Below, piece by piece: positions 7,325 through 15,206 of a stretch of 34,426 nt of DNA. Numbering within the stretch: position 1 is the stretch's first letter; each line of letters starts with the position of its first letter. Origin of the DNA: Nostoc sp. FACHB-280 (GTDB lineage: Bacteria > Cyanobacteriota > Cyanobacteriia > Cyanobacteriales > Nostocaceae); NCBI RefSeq assembly GCF_014697615.1, contig NZ_JACJSD010000063.1:1-34426 (forward strand). The letters run 5' to 3'. Under the pieces are notes generated by a model. The model was not told the origin of the DNA. It worked only from the letters and a program-made list of their open reading frames with translations, and did no database searches. The position numbers were made by a program, and so were the translations under genes.

Positions 7325-8983
7325 ATGGAAAAGTTTGCTCTTTTAATTGGCATTAGTGAATACGAGCCTTGTTTAGCACCAATACCAACTGCGATAAAAG
7401 ATGCTGATGCGCTACGAGAAGTGCTAACACATCCAGAAATGGGGGGTTTTCCCGAAGAAAATGTAACAATGCTACATAATCCCTCCCGGCTAGATATGGA
7501 AATCGCCATCTATAAACTCTTTTCGGAGTGCAAAAAAGATGACTTGGTACTTTTCTTTTTTTCGGGACATGGCATAACAGATGAGGTCGGAAGGCTATAT
7601 CTTTCTACACGAGAAACTCGCAAAGCTGAGAATGGAAAGTTAATTACACCAACTTCAGTAGCAGCAAGTTTCATTCACGAACAAATGTCTAACAGTCGTT
7701 CCAAACGGCAGGTAGTTATTTTGGATAGCTGTTTCAGTGCAGCTTTTGCTAAAGGTATGAGTGCAAAAGATGACTTGAAAGTTGACATCCAAGCTCAACT
7801 AGGCGGTAAAGGCAGAGCAGTTCTCACTTCATCCAGTCCCACTCAATACTCCATATTTGAAGATAATGAAGAACTTTCAATTTATACTCGCTATTTGGTA
7901 GAAGGTATCCGCACAGGAGCAGCAGATGAAGACGATGATGGGTACATTTCAATCGCTGAATTACATGAATATGCTAGGAAGAAGGTGACTGGAACCACAC
8001 CTCAGATGACTCCCCAAATATTTTATATTGCTGAGGAAGGAGATTGGATTCAGATAGCGACAACATTATCAAAGGCTTCAAGGCTGAAGTTTCAAAGAGC
8101 AGAAGCCTTGAAGAAAGAATTTAATAATTGGTTAGATTTAGTTTTCAAGTATGAAGCTGAGAAAAAAGCTGATTCATTACCTGATTCACTAGCAAATTCA
8201 TTAGCTGATGGCTTAATTGAAAATATTTTTACGCCTTGTTTAAAGAGATGGCGCGAGCGCAATGTTGGTTATTTCACAATTCTTGATTTAGAAAATAAAG
8301 TTATTACCGAGTCATCCCAATGGTTTGATAATGATGCGGCAAGAAGTTTAATGGAGAAAGCGGTAAATGATTGGATAATTAAAATATTAACTGTTCTCAA
8401 ACCCAATATTTCTAACATCGCCTACAAGTATAGTTTAGATGTTAGGGAATTTGAAGGTTTAATTTTTGGTGCAAGTGATGAAGTTAAGCTCAAAGAGAGA
8501 ATATGTGATCTCAGTAAATCACCAACCTTCAGGGTACTTTCTGAAGAACTTTTATCTGGAATTCGTCTTGCTATCTCAATACTTTCCGGATCACTTGGTC
8601 TCTTTGTAATTTTAGCATTACTACTTCTTGTGGTTGCATTAACAACACCATCTCGAATTGCTTTATTATTTGGTTCAGTATTAGCAAGTATTCTATCAAT
8701 AAAAATTTCAGATTTATTTAGTAAACTACCTGATATCCTGACTAAGGATTTGCCACTTTTGAGAAAAACCGATCTACCTGTATGGATGAGAAAAAAGATT
8801 AGTGATAAAGATATAGCTGACCAGTTAGCATCAACCAAACGTGAACTTAAATATCAGATTCAAAATGCTCTTAAACAAAACCCTATTTTAGTTAGTCAGA
8901 TTATTGAAGAAGCTATTCCAGAAATCAAGCGATCATTTGCGAAGAATCTAGAACAAGATTTGAAAAGTAATATAACGCAATAG
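7325..8983 (+). CDS. Membrane-anchored caspase-like (C14, orthocaspase/metacaspase) protease with EF-hand loop
   Basis: 552 residues. Residues 1-245 are a caspase-fold domain: FALLIGISEY, catalytic H82 in FFFSGHG and catalytic C136 in VILDSCFS. Residues 201-212 (DEDDDGYISIAE) match the 12-residue EF-hand loop DxDxDGxIxxxE, suggesting Ca2+ control. Residues 250-410 are helical with no family recognised. Two membrane segments follow (about 413-439 and 444-462), then a cytosolic helical tail of 90 residues. Bacterial caspases of this kind usually cleave after basic residues and act in stress, cell death or conflict systems. It follows four secreted-protein genes on the same strand after a 338-nt gap. 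There is no HIP1 site in the gene. No strong ribosome binding site seen. Confidence 0.88.
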   Translation: MEKFALLIGISEYEPCLAPIPTAIKDADALREVLTHPEMGGFPEENVTMLHNPSRLDMEIAIYKLFSECKKDDLVLFFFSGHGITDEVGRLYLSTRETRKAENGKLITPTSVAASFIHEQMSNSRSKRQVVILDSCFSAAFAKGMSAKDDLKVDIQAQLGGKGRAVLTSSSPTQYSIFEDNEELSIYTRYLVEGIRTGAADEDDDGYISIAELHEYARKKVTGTTPQMTPQIFYIAEEGDWIQIATTLSKASRLKFQRAEALKKEFNNWLDLVFKYEAEKKADSLPDSLANSLADGLIENIFTPCLKRWRERNVGYFTILDLENKVITESSQWFDNDAARSLMEKAVNDWIIKILTVLKPNISNIAYKYSLDVREFEGLIFGASDEVKLKERICDLSKSPTFRVLSEELLSGIRLAISILSGSLGLFVILALLLLVVALTTPSRIALLFGSVLASILSIKISDLFSKLPDILTKDLPLLRKTDLPVWMRKKISDKDIADQLASTKRELKYQIQNALKQNPILVSQIIEEAIPEIKRSFAKNLEQDLKSNITQ

Positions 8984-9006
8984 GGTTCAGTTAAAAGAAT
9001 AGTAAA

Positions 9007-9079
9007 TTGGGTGTAGTTATAGCGTAACCCAACAAAGTCTTGAGAATGTTGGGTTCCGTTCCTCTACCCAACCTACACC
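9007..9079. repeat. Cyanobacterial intergenic palindromic repeat (GTTGGGTT type)
   Basis: AACCCAAC (9026-9033) and GTTGGGTT (9048-9055) form a perfect 8-bp stem inside a unit that begins TTGGGTGTAG and ends CCCAACCTACACC. I recall this kind of unit as dispersed between genes in many Nostoc-like genomes. It lies between the convergent caspase-like and lptC-like genes and could act as a bidirectional end structure. Confidence 0.5.
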
Positions 9080-9098
9080 TGCTTTTTACTTTTTACTT

Positions 9099-10358
9099 TT
9101 AATTCCTCTGTTTTGGTGATTCGGGAATAATTTCTGTCACGACTCGATTACCTGTTTTACCACCACTCACAACAATGTTGTCTGTTTCCAAATTACCAAC
9201 GGCTGTATCTCCATTAAATGTTAAGGCTGGGCTGGCTTGGCGATAAACTACATTTCCCTGGGCTTCTAATAATTTTTTATCGAGATACCAAGTTAAATTC
9301 TGAGACTTTAAAGACTGACGACGCTGACCAATGGCGTTGACATTGCCTACTACATAAACTGTTTTTTGGGGGATTTTCATCTCAGCTTGATTACCAGTCA
9401 CCGTCAGTTTTTCAGCCCGGTGAAATACCCGCACAGGAGAATTTGTTCTGATATTTTCTGTATTCATATCCCAGACCATCGAGTTACCAATGATTTGAAC
9501 TGGTGGATCTAATAAGTCTGCCTGGGCATTTTTGTTGATGGTAGCAATTTTAGTTTTTAAGTTAAATTCAGCAGAATTACCGCGACCACGGTCGGTAATT
9601 TTATTATTTTTATACCGTTCAAATTGTAAAGGGCGATCGCCAATTAATTTTTCTTGTTTAACCTGCCAAATTAAATGTTCTGTCCGCATTTTGACTTGGG
9701 GATCAGTCGCATTAGCAACGACTTTACCGATAAACTCGGCTACTTGTTCGCGGGTTTTGACTCGTGCTTCTTGGGCTATGGCTTGTAACTGTTTATGACT
9801 ACCATTGATTTGATTCCGCATAATCAGTAAACCATCTTTGGGTAGCCATTCCATTTCGTTACCTTGCAAAACCACACCATTAGTAGGGTCTGTGGCTACA
9901 ATTTTCCCTTTGAGAAATAGTCGTTTACCATCTTGTTCAATATCTGCTAAGTCGGCTTTAATTTGATAAACTATTTTGCCATCTTGATATAATTCTCCAT
10001 AGGGGTTTTCGGCTTGAGCTATTTCTTTTTCTTTGGTGTATCTTGCCTTTTTGGCTTTGACTGTCCAAAGTGGTCGCCCGACTTCATCGGCTTGTTCTAA
10101 GGTGACATCAAAAAAAGTTAATTTACTATCAGAATCTTCTGGCGAGGAACTTTGATTATTTTGATTGGAGTTGTTTGCAGGTTTACCACAAGCCCCTAAA
10201 CTCATCATTAACAGTAAAGTCAAGACTAGGTAAGACCATTTGGTTGTAATTGAGTGGAATTTCAAAAAACTCAAGTAATGAAAGTGGGGGGATTTATTTG
10301 TTATTCCCCCCAGAAATCTAAAATTTATTTTTGCTATCTGCCAACCTTGCTGCTTCAT
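9099..10358 (-). CDS. lptC: LptC-like lipopolysaccharide export lipoprotein (OstA/LptC family)
   Basis: 419 residues. A lipobox is seen at SLGAC57, so the mature protein is probably lipid-anchored. About residues 80-410 are repeating short beta-strand units (GRPLWTVKAKKARY..., GEMEWLP-like, NVNAIGQRRQSLKSQNLTWYLD, LLEAQGNVVYRQ) typical of the OstA/LptC beta-jellyroll superfamily. Enteric LptC is about 190 residues; the long form with extra repeats is what cyanobacteria carry. Expected role: moving lipopolysaccharide from the inner-membrane Lpt complex toward the outer membrane. The ATG overlaps the stop of the upstream NYN gene (ATGA), indicating coupling. The 40 residues before the hydrophobic segment are unusually long, so TTG codons near residues 29-32 are alternative starts. 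Confidence 0.75.
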   Translation of the reverse strand: MKQQGWQIAKINFRFLGGITNKSPHFHYLSFLKFHSITTKWSYLVLTLLLMMSLGACGKPANNSNQNNQSSSPEDSDSKLTFFDVTLEQADEVGRPLWTVKAKKARYTKEKEIAQAENPYGELYQDGKIVYQIKADLADIEQDGKRLFLKGKIVATDPTNGVVLQGNEMEWLPKDGLLIMRNQINGSHKQLQAIAQEARVKTREQVAEFIGKVVANATDPQVKMRTEHLIWQVKQEKLIGDRPLQFERYKNNKITDRGRGNSAEFNLKTKIATINKNAQADLLDPPVQIIGNSMVWDMNTENIRTNSPVRVFHRAEKLTVTGNQAEMKIPQKTVYVVGNVNAIGQRRQSLKSQNLTWYLDKKLLEAQGNVVYRQASPALTFNGDTAVGNLETDNIVVSGGKTGNRVVTEIIPESPKQRN

Positions 10359-10987
10359 GTATCCTGAATTTCTAGATGTCCGTCATGGTCTGTTGGGTCA
10401 TCCAAAAAACCCATTCCCGATAAGGGACGATAGGGGTAACTTTGGCGTGGTGTTTTTTGGATATCTTCTTTGATAGCTTCTAAATCAATGTAGCGATCGC
10501 TCACATTAATTAAACTATCACTGGTCATGGAGCGTAAACTCACAACCTCTACCCTTACACCACGATAGCTTACAGAATTGACGGCATAGGCTAAATCGCC
10601 ATCTCCACTCACCAACACCGCCGTATCATAAGAATCAACCAAAGCCATCATATCAACAGCAATTTCGACATCTAAGTTGGCTTTCTTAGAACCATCTGGG
10701 AGTTGTACTAAGTCTTTTGCAATGACGCGATACCCATTCCGACGCATCCACAACAAAAAACCTTGCTGCTTTTCGTTGGTTCTATCGACCCCAGTGTAGA
10801 AAAAAGCCCGCAACAGCCGTGAACCACCTGTTAACCGACACAACAACTTGGTGTAATCAATTTCAATTCCTAATTGCAAAGCAGCATAAAATAGATTTGA
10901 GCCGTCAATAAATATAGCGACTCGGCCTCGATTCTCTAAAACTTGTTCTGGCGTAAATATCGAGTCGTTTTCTAAATTATTCAACAT
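10355..10987 (-). CDS. labA: LabA-type NYN-domain protein
   Basis: 210 residues from ATG 10987, which has GAGG nine bases upstream; a TTG at 11035 would add 16 residues but has no such support. The NYN (PIN-like nuclease) fold is visible: VAIFIDGSNLFYAA near the N-terminus, then KANLDVEIAVDMMA, VLVSGDGDLAYAVN and GVRVEVVSL. The acidic residues of IDGSN, DVEIAVD and SGDGD would bind the metal. In Synechococcus LabA lowers the amplitude of KaiC-dependent circadian transcription; related cyanobacterial proteins may be RNases. The 3' end overlaps the lptC-like gene by 4 nt. Whether this is the true LabA or a paralogue cannot be told from one sequence. Confidence 0.8.
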   Translation of the reverse strand: MLNNLENDSIFTPEQVLENRGRVAIFIDGSNLFYAALQLGIEIDYTKLLCRLTGGSRLLRAFFYTGVDRTNEKQQGFLLWMRRNGYRVIAKDLVQLPDGSKKANLDVEIAVDMMALVDSYDTAVLVSGDGDLAYAVNSVSYRGVRVEVVSLRSMTSDSLINVSDRYIDLEAIKEDIQKTPRQSYPYRPLSGMGFLDDPTDHDGHLEIQDT

Positions 10988-11072
10988 GTTGTCATACCTC
11001 ATTTTTATCTTGATATTTTTGATACAAATTTCCAAGTTTGACTTTTAGTTAGAGCGTTTTATGATAATTTTC

Positions 11073-11100
11073 CGGGGCTAATGATTTAATTTCAGCCCCG
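11073..11100. terminator. GC-rich hairpin downstream of metG
   Basis: CGGGGCT (11073-11079) pairs with AGCCCCG (11094-11100) over a 14-nt loop. On the minus strand, in the direction of metG, it is followed only by GAAAATTATC, so termination may be weak. It lies between the metG stop (11158) and the labA-type gene start. Confidence 0.45.
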
Positions 11101-11157
11101 ATAAATTTTTCGAGAGATTTGAGAGATTAGAAAATGTTCTAAAAGAAATTAAAAAAA

Positions 11158-12759
11158 CTAATCGTTTTTCGGAGGTTCTATACGTTTAAAAATTGGTTGA
11201 GGATTCCCCAACAGTTGTTTATTAGATAGTAACCCCCATTGGGAATGAATGGAGAATGGGGCAGCAGTTGCTGTTTGATTTTGTTCGTTAAAGTTGATTC
11301 CAAAACCCAGTTGCTGATAAATTTCACTACTGATATTGGGAATCACTGGTGAAAGAAGATATGCTGACAGCCTGACTGATTCCAAAACTGCGTAAAGCAC
11401 TTTTTCTACTTCCTGCTGCTGTCCTTGTTTATATAGTGACCAAGGTGCTTGTTCATCAATAAACTTATTACTGGCTTGTACCAATGACAGAACAGCTTCG
11501 CAGGCTTGATTAAAAGCTAGTGCTTGATATGCTTGTTGTACCTGTTCCCCTAGACGTAAGCCAATCGTTTTCAAAGGATTTGCCGCAGAAATGGTTTCAT
11601 CTGAAACTGACACTTGATTGCCAGCACAGTATTTCTTCACCATGTTCAAGGAGCGATTTAACAAATTACCTAAATCATTTGCCAAATCTGCATTTAAAAC
11701 GTTGATGAATCTACTTTCATTAAAATCGCCATCTTTGCCAAATTCGATTTCCTTAAGAAAGTAATAACGAACCGCATCACTACCATATCTCTCAACTAGA
11801 GCGATCGGATCAAGGGTATTACCCAGCGCCTTCCCCATTTTCTGCCCATCTTTGGTCAAAAATCCATGCCCAAATACTCTATCTGGTAAAGGTAAGTCTG
11901 CCGACATGAGCATTGCTGGCCAGTAAACTGCATGAAAACGCAGAATATCTTTGCCGATTAAATGCAAGTTAATCGGCCACCATGTTGCTAAAGCATTAGC
12001 TAAGGTTGGTTCAGCATCAGGTTCTAATAATGCTGTGACATAACCCAGCAGCGCATCAAACCAGACATATAAAGTTTGGTTAGGATCAGTTGGAACAGGA
12101 AAACCCCAGTCAAGATTAATCCGGGAGATGGAAAAGTCTTGTAAACCTCGACTGACAAAGCTTAAAACTTCATTACGACGGCTTTCGGGTTGAATGAAAT
12201 CTGGGTGCGATTGATAAAACTCTTCTAATTGAGTTTGGTATTTAGATAAGCGAAAGAAATAATTTTGTTCGTCTCGCCACTCAACTTCTTTATTGGTATG
12301 AATCGGGCAACGCTTACCGTCTAATAATTCTCTTTCTTCTTTAAATTCTTCGCAGGCTACGCAATACCAGCCTTTTTGCTGCCCTTGGTAGATATCGCCT
12401 TTTTGCCAAACGCGCCCAAAAAATTCTTTAACAATCGCTTCATGTCGCGGCGCAGTTGTCCGACTAAAGCGATCATATTGAATGTTTAATTTCTCCCATA
12501 AGGTGACAAAACTGGGAACAATCCCATCACAAAATTCTTGGGGCGCTTTACCTAAAGACTCTGCTGAACGTTGAATTTTCTGCCCATGTTCATCTGTACC
12601 TGTTATTAACAGGACACGATGTCCTTTGAGTCTTTGATATCTAGCCACTACGTCTGCGGCGATGGTTGTATAAGCACTTCCAATATGAGGGACATCGTTT
12701 ACATAGTAAAGGGGTGTTGTCAGTGCAAATGTCTGGTCTGTTTTATCCACTAGGTTCAT
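11158..12759 (-). CDS. metG: Methionyl-tRNA synthetase
   Basis: 533 residues; charges tRNA-Met in the cytosol. The class I signatures are present: PHIGSAY at residues 24-30 (HIGH motif) and KMGKA at 307-311 within DGQKMGKALGN (KMSKS motif). One zinc knuckle is seen as C133-x2-C136 and C151-x2-H154. The C-terminal half is the helical anticodon-binding domain. The protein ends at about residue 533 without the EMAP-like dimerisation/tRNA-binding extension of E. coli MetG. ATG start; the 374-nt region upstream is shared with a divergent acyltransferase gene. Confidence 0.96.
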   Translation of the reverse strand: MNLVDKTDQTFALTTPLYYVNDVPHIGSAYTTIAADVVARYQRLKGHRVLLITGTDEHGQKIQRSAESLGKAPQEFCDGIVPSFVTLWEKLNIQYDRFSRTTAPRHEAIVKEFFGRVWQKGDIYQGQQKGWYCVACEEFKEERELLDGKRCPIHTNKEVEWRDEQNYFFRLSKYQTQLEEFYQSHPDFIQPESRRNEVLSFVSRGLQDFSISRINLDWGFPVPTDPNQTLYVWFDALLGYVTALLEPDAEPTLANALATWWPINLHLIGKDILRFHAVYWPAMLMSADLPLPDRVFGHGFLTKDGQKMGKALGNTLDPIALVERYGSDAVRYYFLKEIEFGKDGDFNESRFINVLNADLANDLGNLLNRSLNMVKKYCAGNQVSVSDETISAANPLKTIGLRLGEQVQQAYQALAFNQACEAVLSLVQASNKFIDEQAPWSLYKQGQQQEVEKVLYAVLESVRLSAYLLSPVIPNISSEIYQQLGFGINFNEQNQTATAAPFSIHSQWGLLSNKQLLGNPQPIFKRIEPPKND

Positions 12760-13133
12760 GCAGAATAAAAAACAAATTATTAAAACGTTTTATACTTAGT
12801 TACGAAGGCAAAACCACGCAATTATATTACATTACTATCTCTTTTTCAAAGTTCATCTTAATATTAGCAAATTTCTAGAGTTCAGAAATGTTTTGTAATA
12901 AGTACAAATTTGGCTAATTTCAGCTCTAAAAACAGAAAGGCGAATTTCATAAGGTTGATCTGAGGTTGTTTCTTACATAGATTGTGACCAAAAGTACAAC
13001 GCTCTAAACATAGAAAAATCGTTTGCTTTTATAGATAAGACATTTCTATCCTAAGAGGGTCGTAGCATTAGTAAAGAAATGTAAAAATTAAATCAAGATA
13101 AACTACGATATTTTCCCAAAAATATATTTAGAT
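12760..13133. other. Divergent intergenic region, no feature resolved
   Basis: 374 AT-rich bases between metG (minus) and an acyltransferase gene (plus). Both promoters should be here, but no convincing promoter pair, hairpin or small ORF with support was seen. Confidence 0.5.
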
Positions 13134-13859
13134 ATGAGTCTAAATAGCCCATTAGATATTTCTCGCTTATTTTTAGCAACTTTTTCCACACGAATGTTTC
13201 GCTATTACGAGGATCGCATTCCTCGTGATGCAAGTTTGTTAATAGTGAGCAATCATCGCAGCTTTATGGATGCCATGATTTTAATGACGGCGTTATCAAG
13301 TCCGATTCGTTTTGCTTGTCATCACTACATGGGACAAGTGCCAATTTTGCGCGAAATTGTCACCGGACAATTAGGTTGTTTTCCATTAGAAACAGTGGAA
13401 AATCGTCAGCAAAGCTTTTTTGCTCAATCACAGATGCTATTAAAGTCTAAGCAGATGGTAGGCGTTTTTCCTGAAGGGGCCGAACCGATGGTGCAATCGA
13501 CTCCAGCATCGGCGGTGGGGGAGTTTCAGCGCGGATTTGCCCATTTAGCGTTGCGGTCTAGCGTACCAGATTTAGCCATTTTACCAATTGCGATCGCCTC
13601 TTTAGAAGAAGTCAACACTACAGCTTTTCCCCTAAAACTGTTGAGTTTGTTTGACCCTTCCGAACCTCTATTTAACCAATATGGATGGCATCCATTAGTG
13701 ATATATCAACGGGTAGCTGTACTCATTGGTCGCCCCTACTGGATTAAGAACGAACATCAAAGTCAATATCATGGCAAACAAGCCAAGAAAGTTATATCTG
13801 AAATCACCCAACATTGTCACGGTGAAATCGCAAATTTACTACAACAAGGATGTTATTGA
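13134..13859 (+). CDS. Lysophospholipid acyltransferase-family protein (LPLAT)
   Basis: 241 residues, no clear membrane span. The acyltransferase motif HX4D is H41-D46 in SNHRSFMDAM and the second motif is FPEG at 112-115 (GVFPEGAEPM). The motif GAE rather than GTR after FPEG separates it from classical PlsC and resembles the LPLAT half of plant phytyl-ester synthase/diacylglycerol acyltransferase-like proteins and Synechocystis Slr2103-type enzymes. The next gene on the same strand encodes a hydrolase like the other half of those plant proteins, so the pair may act on the same neutral lipids (phytyl esters, acyl-plastoquinol or triacylglycerol). The specific substrate is inference. Confidence 0.78.
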   Translation: MSLNSPLDISRLFLATFSTRMFRYYEDRIPRDASLLIVSNHRSFMDAMILMTALSSPIRFACHHYMGQVPILREIVTGQLGCFPLETVENRQQSFFAQSQMLLKSKQMVGVFPEGAEPMVQSTPASAVGEFQRGFAHLALRSSVPDLAILPIAIASLEEVNTTAFPLKLLSLFDPSEPLFNQYGWHPLVIYQRVAVLIGRPYWIKNEHQSQYHGKQAKKVISEITQHCHGEIANLLQQGCY

Positions 13860-14201
13860 TGTACAACACCAAGGCCTAATTTTGAAGATTGCTTTGCTGG
13901 CGTTTTAATTGTAATTTTTTGCTGATTTTAGATATATATTGCTAAATATGATCTAACAGAATTTTTGTATAAGATTAAATTATATTTACAATAATTTGAT
14001 TGAATATTTAAGTGAGTTTTTATTAGCTGAGTTATGATTTTAACAGACTTTTACCTGTAATACTGTCGAAAACTTCAACTCACTATTTTGAACTGATAAT
14101 TTTTGTCTGTTTATGAGAATCATTTTTAAAAAAAGTCTCAAAAGATAATGATTTTATGCAGGTAAAACGATAAAAATCCTCAAGGAAATTAAAGTTATAC
14201 A
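13860..14201. other. AT-rich spacer between the acyltransferase and hydrolase genes
   Basis: 342 bases, very AT rich. TTTTACCTG (14049-14057) and its reverse complement CAGGTAAAA (14159-14167) are 100 bp apart, of doubtful meaning. The second arm is only 35 bp before the hydrolase start. No gene seen. Confidence 0.45.
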
Positions 14202-15029
14202 ATGCCAGAAGTTGAGTTAAAGCCGTGTTTTCTGACTCCGAAACGAGTCCAACCAGAGTATCCGCTGTTTGTTTATTTACCGGGAATGGATGGGACTGGT
14301 GAGTTATTGCGATCGCAAACATCGGGACTAGAAGCAGGCTTTGATGTTCGCTGTTTGGCGATCCCCAGAAAAGACTTAACGACTTGGGAAGAGTTGACTA
14401 ATAACGTCTTGGACTTAATTCACGCAGAATTGGAGAAAAGTTCCCAAAGGTCAGTTTATTTGTGCGGAGAATCCTTTGGCGGCTGTTTAGCGATGAAAGT
14501 AGCCACCAAAGCCCCGCATTTATTTAAACGGATTATTTTGATTAACCCAGCCTCAGCTTTTCGCCTACGTCCGTTTTTAGATTGGGCATCCCAGCTATCA
14601 TGCTTAGTGCCAGAATCCTTGTATGATATTGGGGCGTTGGGTTTATTGCCGTTTCTGGCATCTTTAGAACGTATGACCAGAAGCGATCGCCATGAGTTGC
14701 TAAAAACTATGCGTTCTGTCCCATCAGCAACAGTAAATTGGCGATTGGCATTATTGCGAGAATTTGCCGTGGACGATAAGCAATTACGTCGCCTGACGCA
14801 ACAAGTATTATTAATTGCTGGTGCAGGCGATCGGCTTTTACCTTCTGTGACAGAAGTGAGGCGAATCGCTGCTATTTTACCCAAATCTCAGGTTCTAATT
14901 CTGCCTAATAGCGGTCACGCCTGTTTGCTAGAACAAGATATTAGTCTTTATGAGATTCTGCAAAACAACAACTTTTTGGAAACTCCGACTCACAAGGTTT
15001 ATAAGCTACCAGTGAAGGAATTAGGGTGA
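14202..15029 (+). CDS. Alpha/beta hydrolase, similar to the esterase half of plant phytyl-ester synthases
   Basis: 275 residues with a complete alpha/beta-hydrolase plan. The oxyanion/N-terminal strand is FVYLPGMDGTGE; the nucleophile elbow is GESFGG, the acid lies in AGAGDRLLP, and the histidine in NSGHACLLE. PGMDGTGE and the LINPAS strand are features I associate with the hydrolase domain of plant PES/ELT proteins, where it precedes an LPLAT domain in one chain. Here the LPLAT gene is upstream as a separate gene (342-nt gap). Likely an esterase/thioesterase working on lipid acyl groups. No signal peptide, so cytosolic or thylakoid-associated. Confidence 0.8.
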   Translation: MPEVELKPCFLTPKRVQPEYPLFVYLPGMDGTGELLRSQTSGLEAGFDVRCLAIPRKDLTTWEELTNNVLDLIHAELEKSSQRSVYLCGESFGGCLAMKVATKAPHLFKRIILINPASAFRLRPFLDWASQLSCLVPESLYDIGALGLLPFLASLERMTRSDRHELLKTMRSVPSATVNWRLALLREFAVDDKQLRRLTQQVLLIAGAGDRLLPSVTEVRRIAAILPKSQVLILPNSGHACLLEQDISLYEILQNNNFLETPTHKVYKLPVKELG

Positions 15030-15039
15030 GCTGATAGCA

Positions 15040-15160
15040 GGAGGCAGGAGGCAGAAGGCACTCATTACTCATTACTCACACTTCGACTTACCTCGACTTC
15101 ACTCGGTACAAGTCGCTCAGTGTACGGCACTCAAACTTGTACTTGTTGGAAGATGTCAAG
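15040..15160. repeat. Short tandem repeats after the hydrolase gene
   Basis: Heptamer-like repeats GGAGGCA/GAAGGCA run from about 15040 to 15060, then CTCATTA twice. An interrupted palindromic stretch with CTTCGACTT, GTACAAGTCGCTCAGTGTAC follows. Typical short tandemly repeated and dispersed repeats of filamentous cyanobacteria. Confidence 0.55.
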
Positions 15161-15206
15161 TTAGTCTTGATTTCGCTACAAACAGATTAGAGCGACTGGC
15201 ATAACA

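Noticed and set aside
8422-8838. 138-residue minus-strand reading frame
   Set aside because: Opposite the membrane segments of the caspase-like gene; Ser/Ile-rich composition typical of an antisense frame.
14289-14298. GGGACTGGTG, matching the tRNA-Arg 3' end
   Set aside because: Ten bases inside a conserved hydrolase codon stretch, 16 kb away; chance match, not an attachment site.
14083-14322. 79-residue minus-strand frame before the hydrolase
   Set aside because: Overlaps the hydrolase N-terminus and has no supporting features.
14456-14884. 142-residue minus-strand reading frame
   Set aside because: Antisense to the hydrolase with its intact catalytic motifs.
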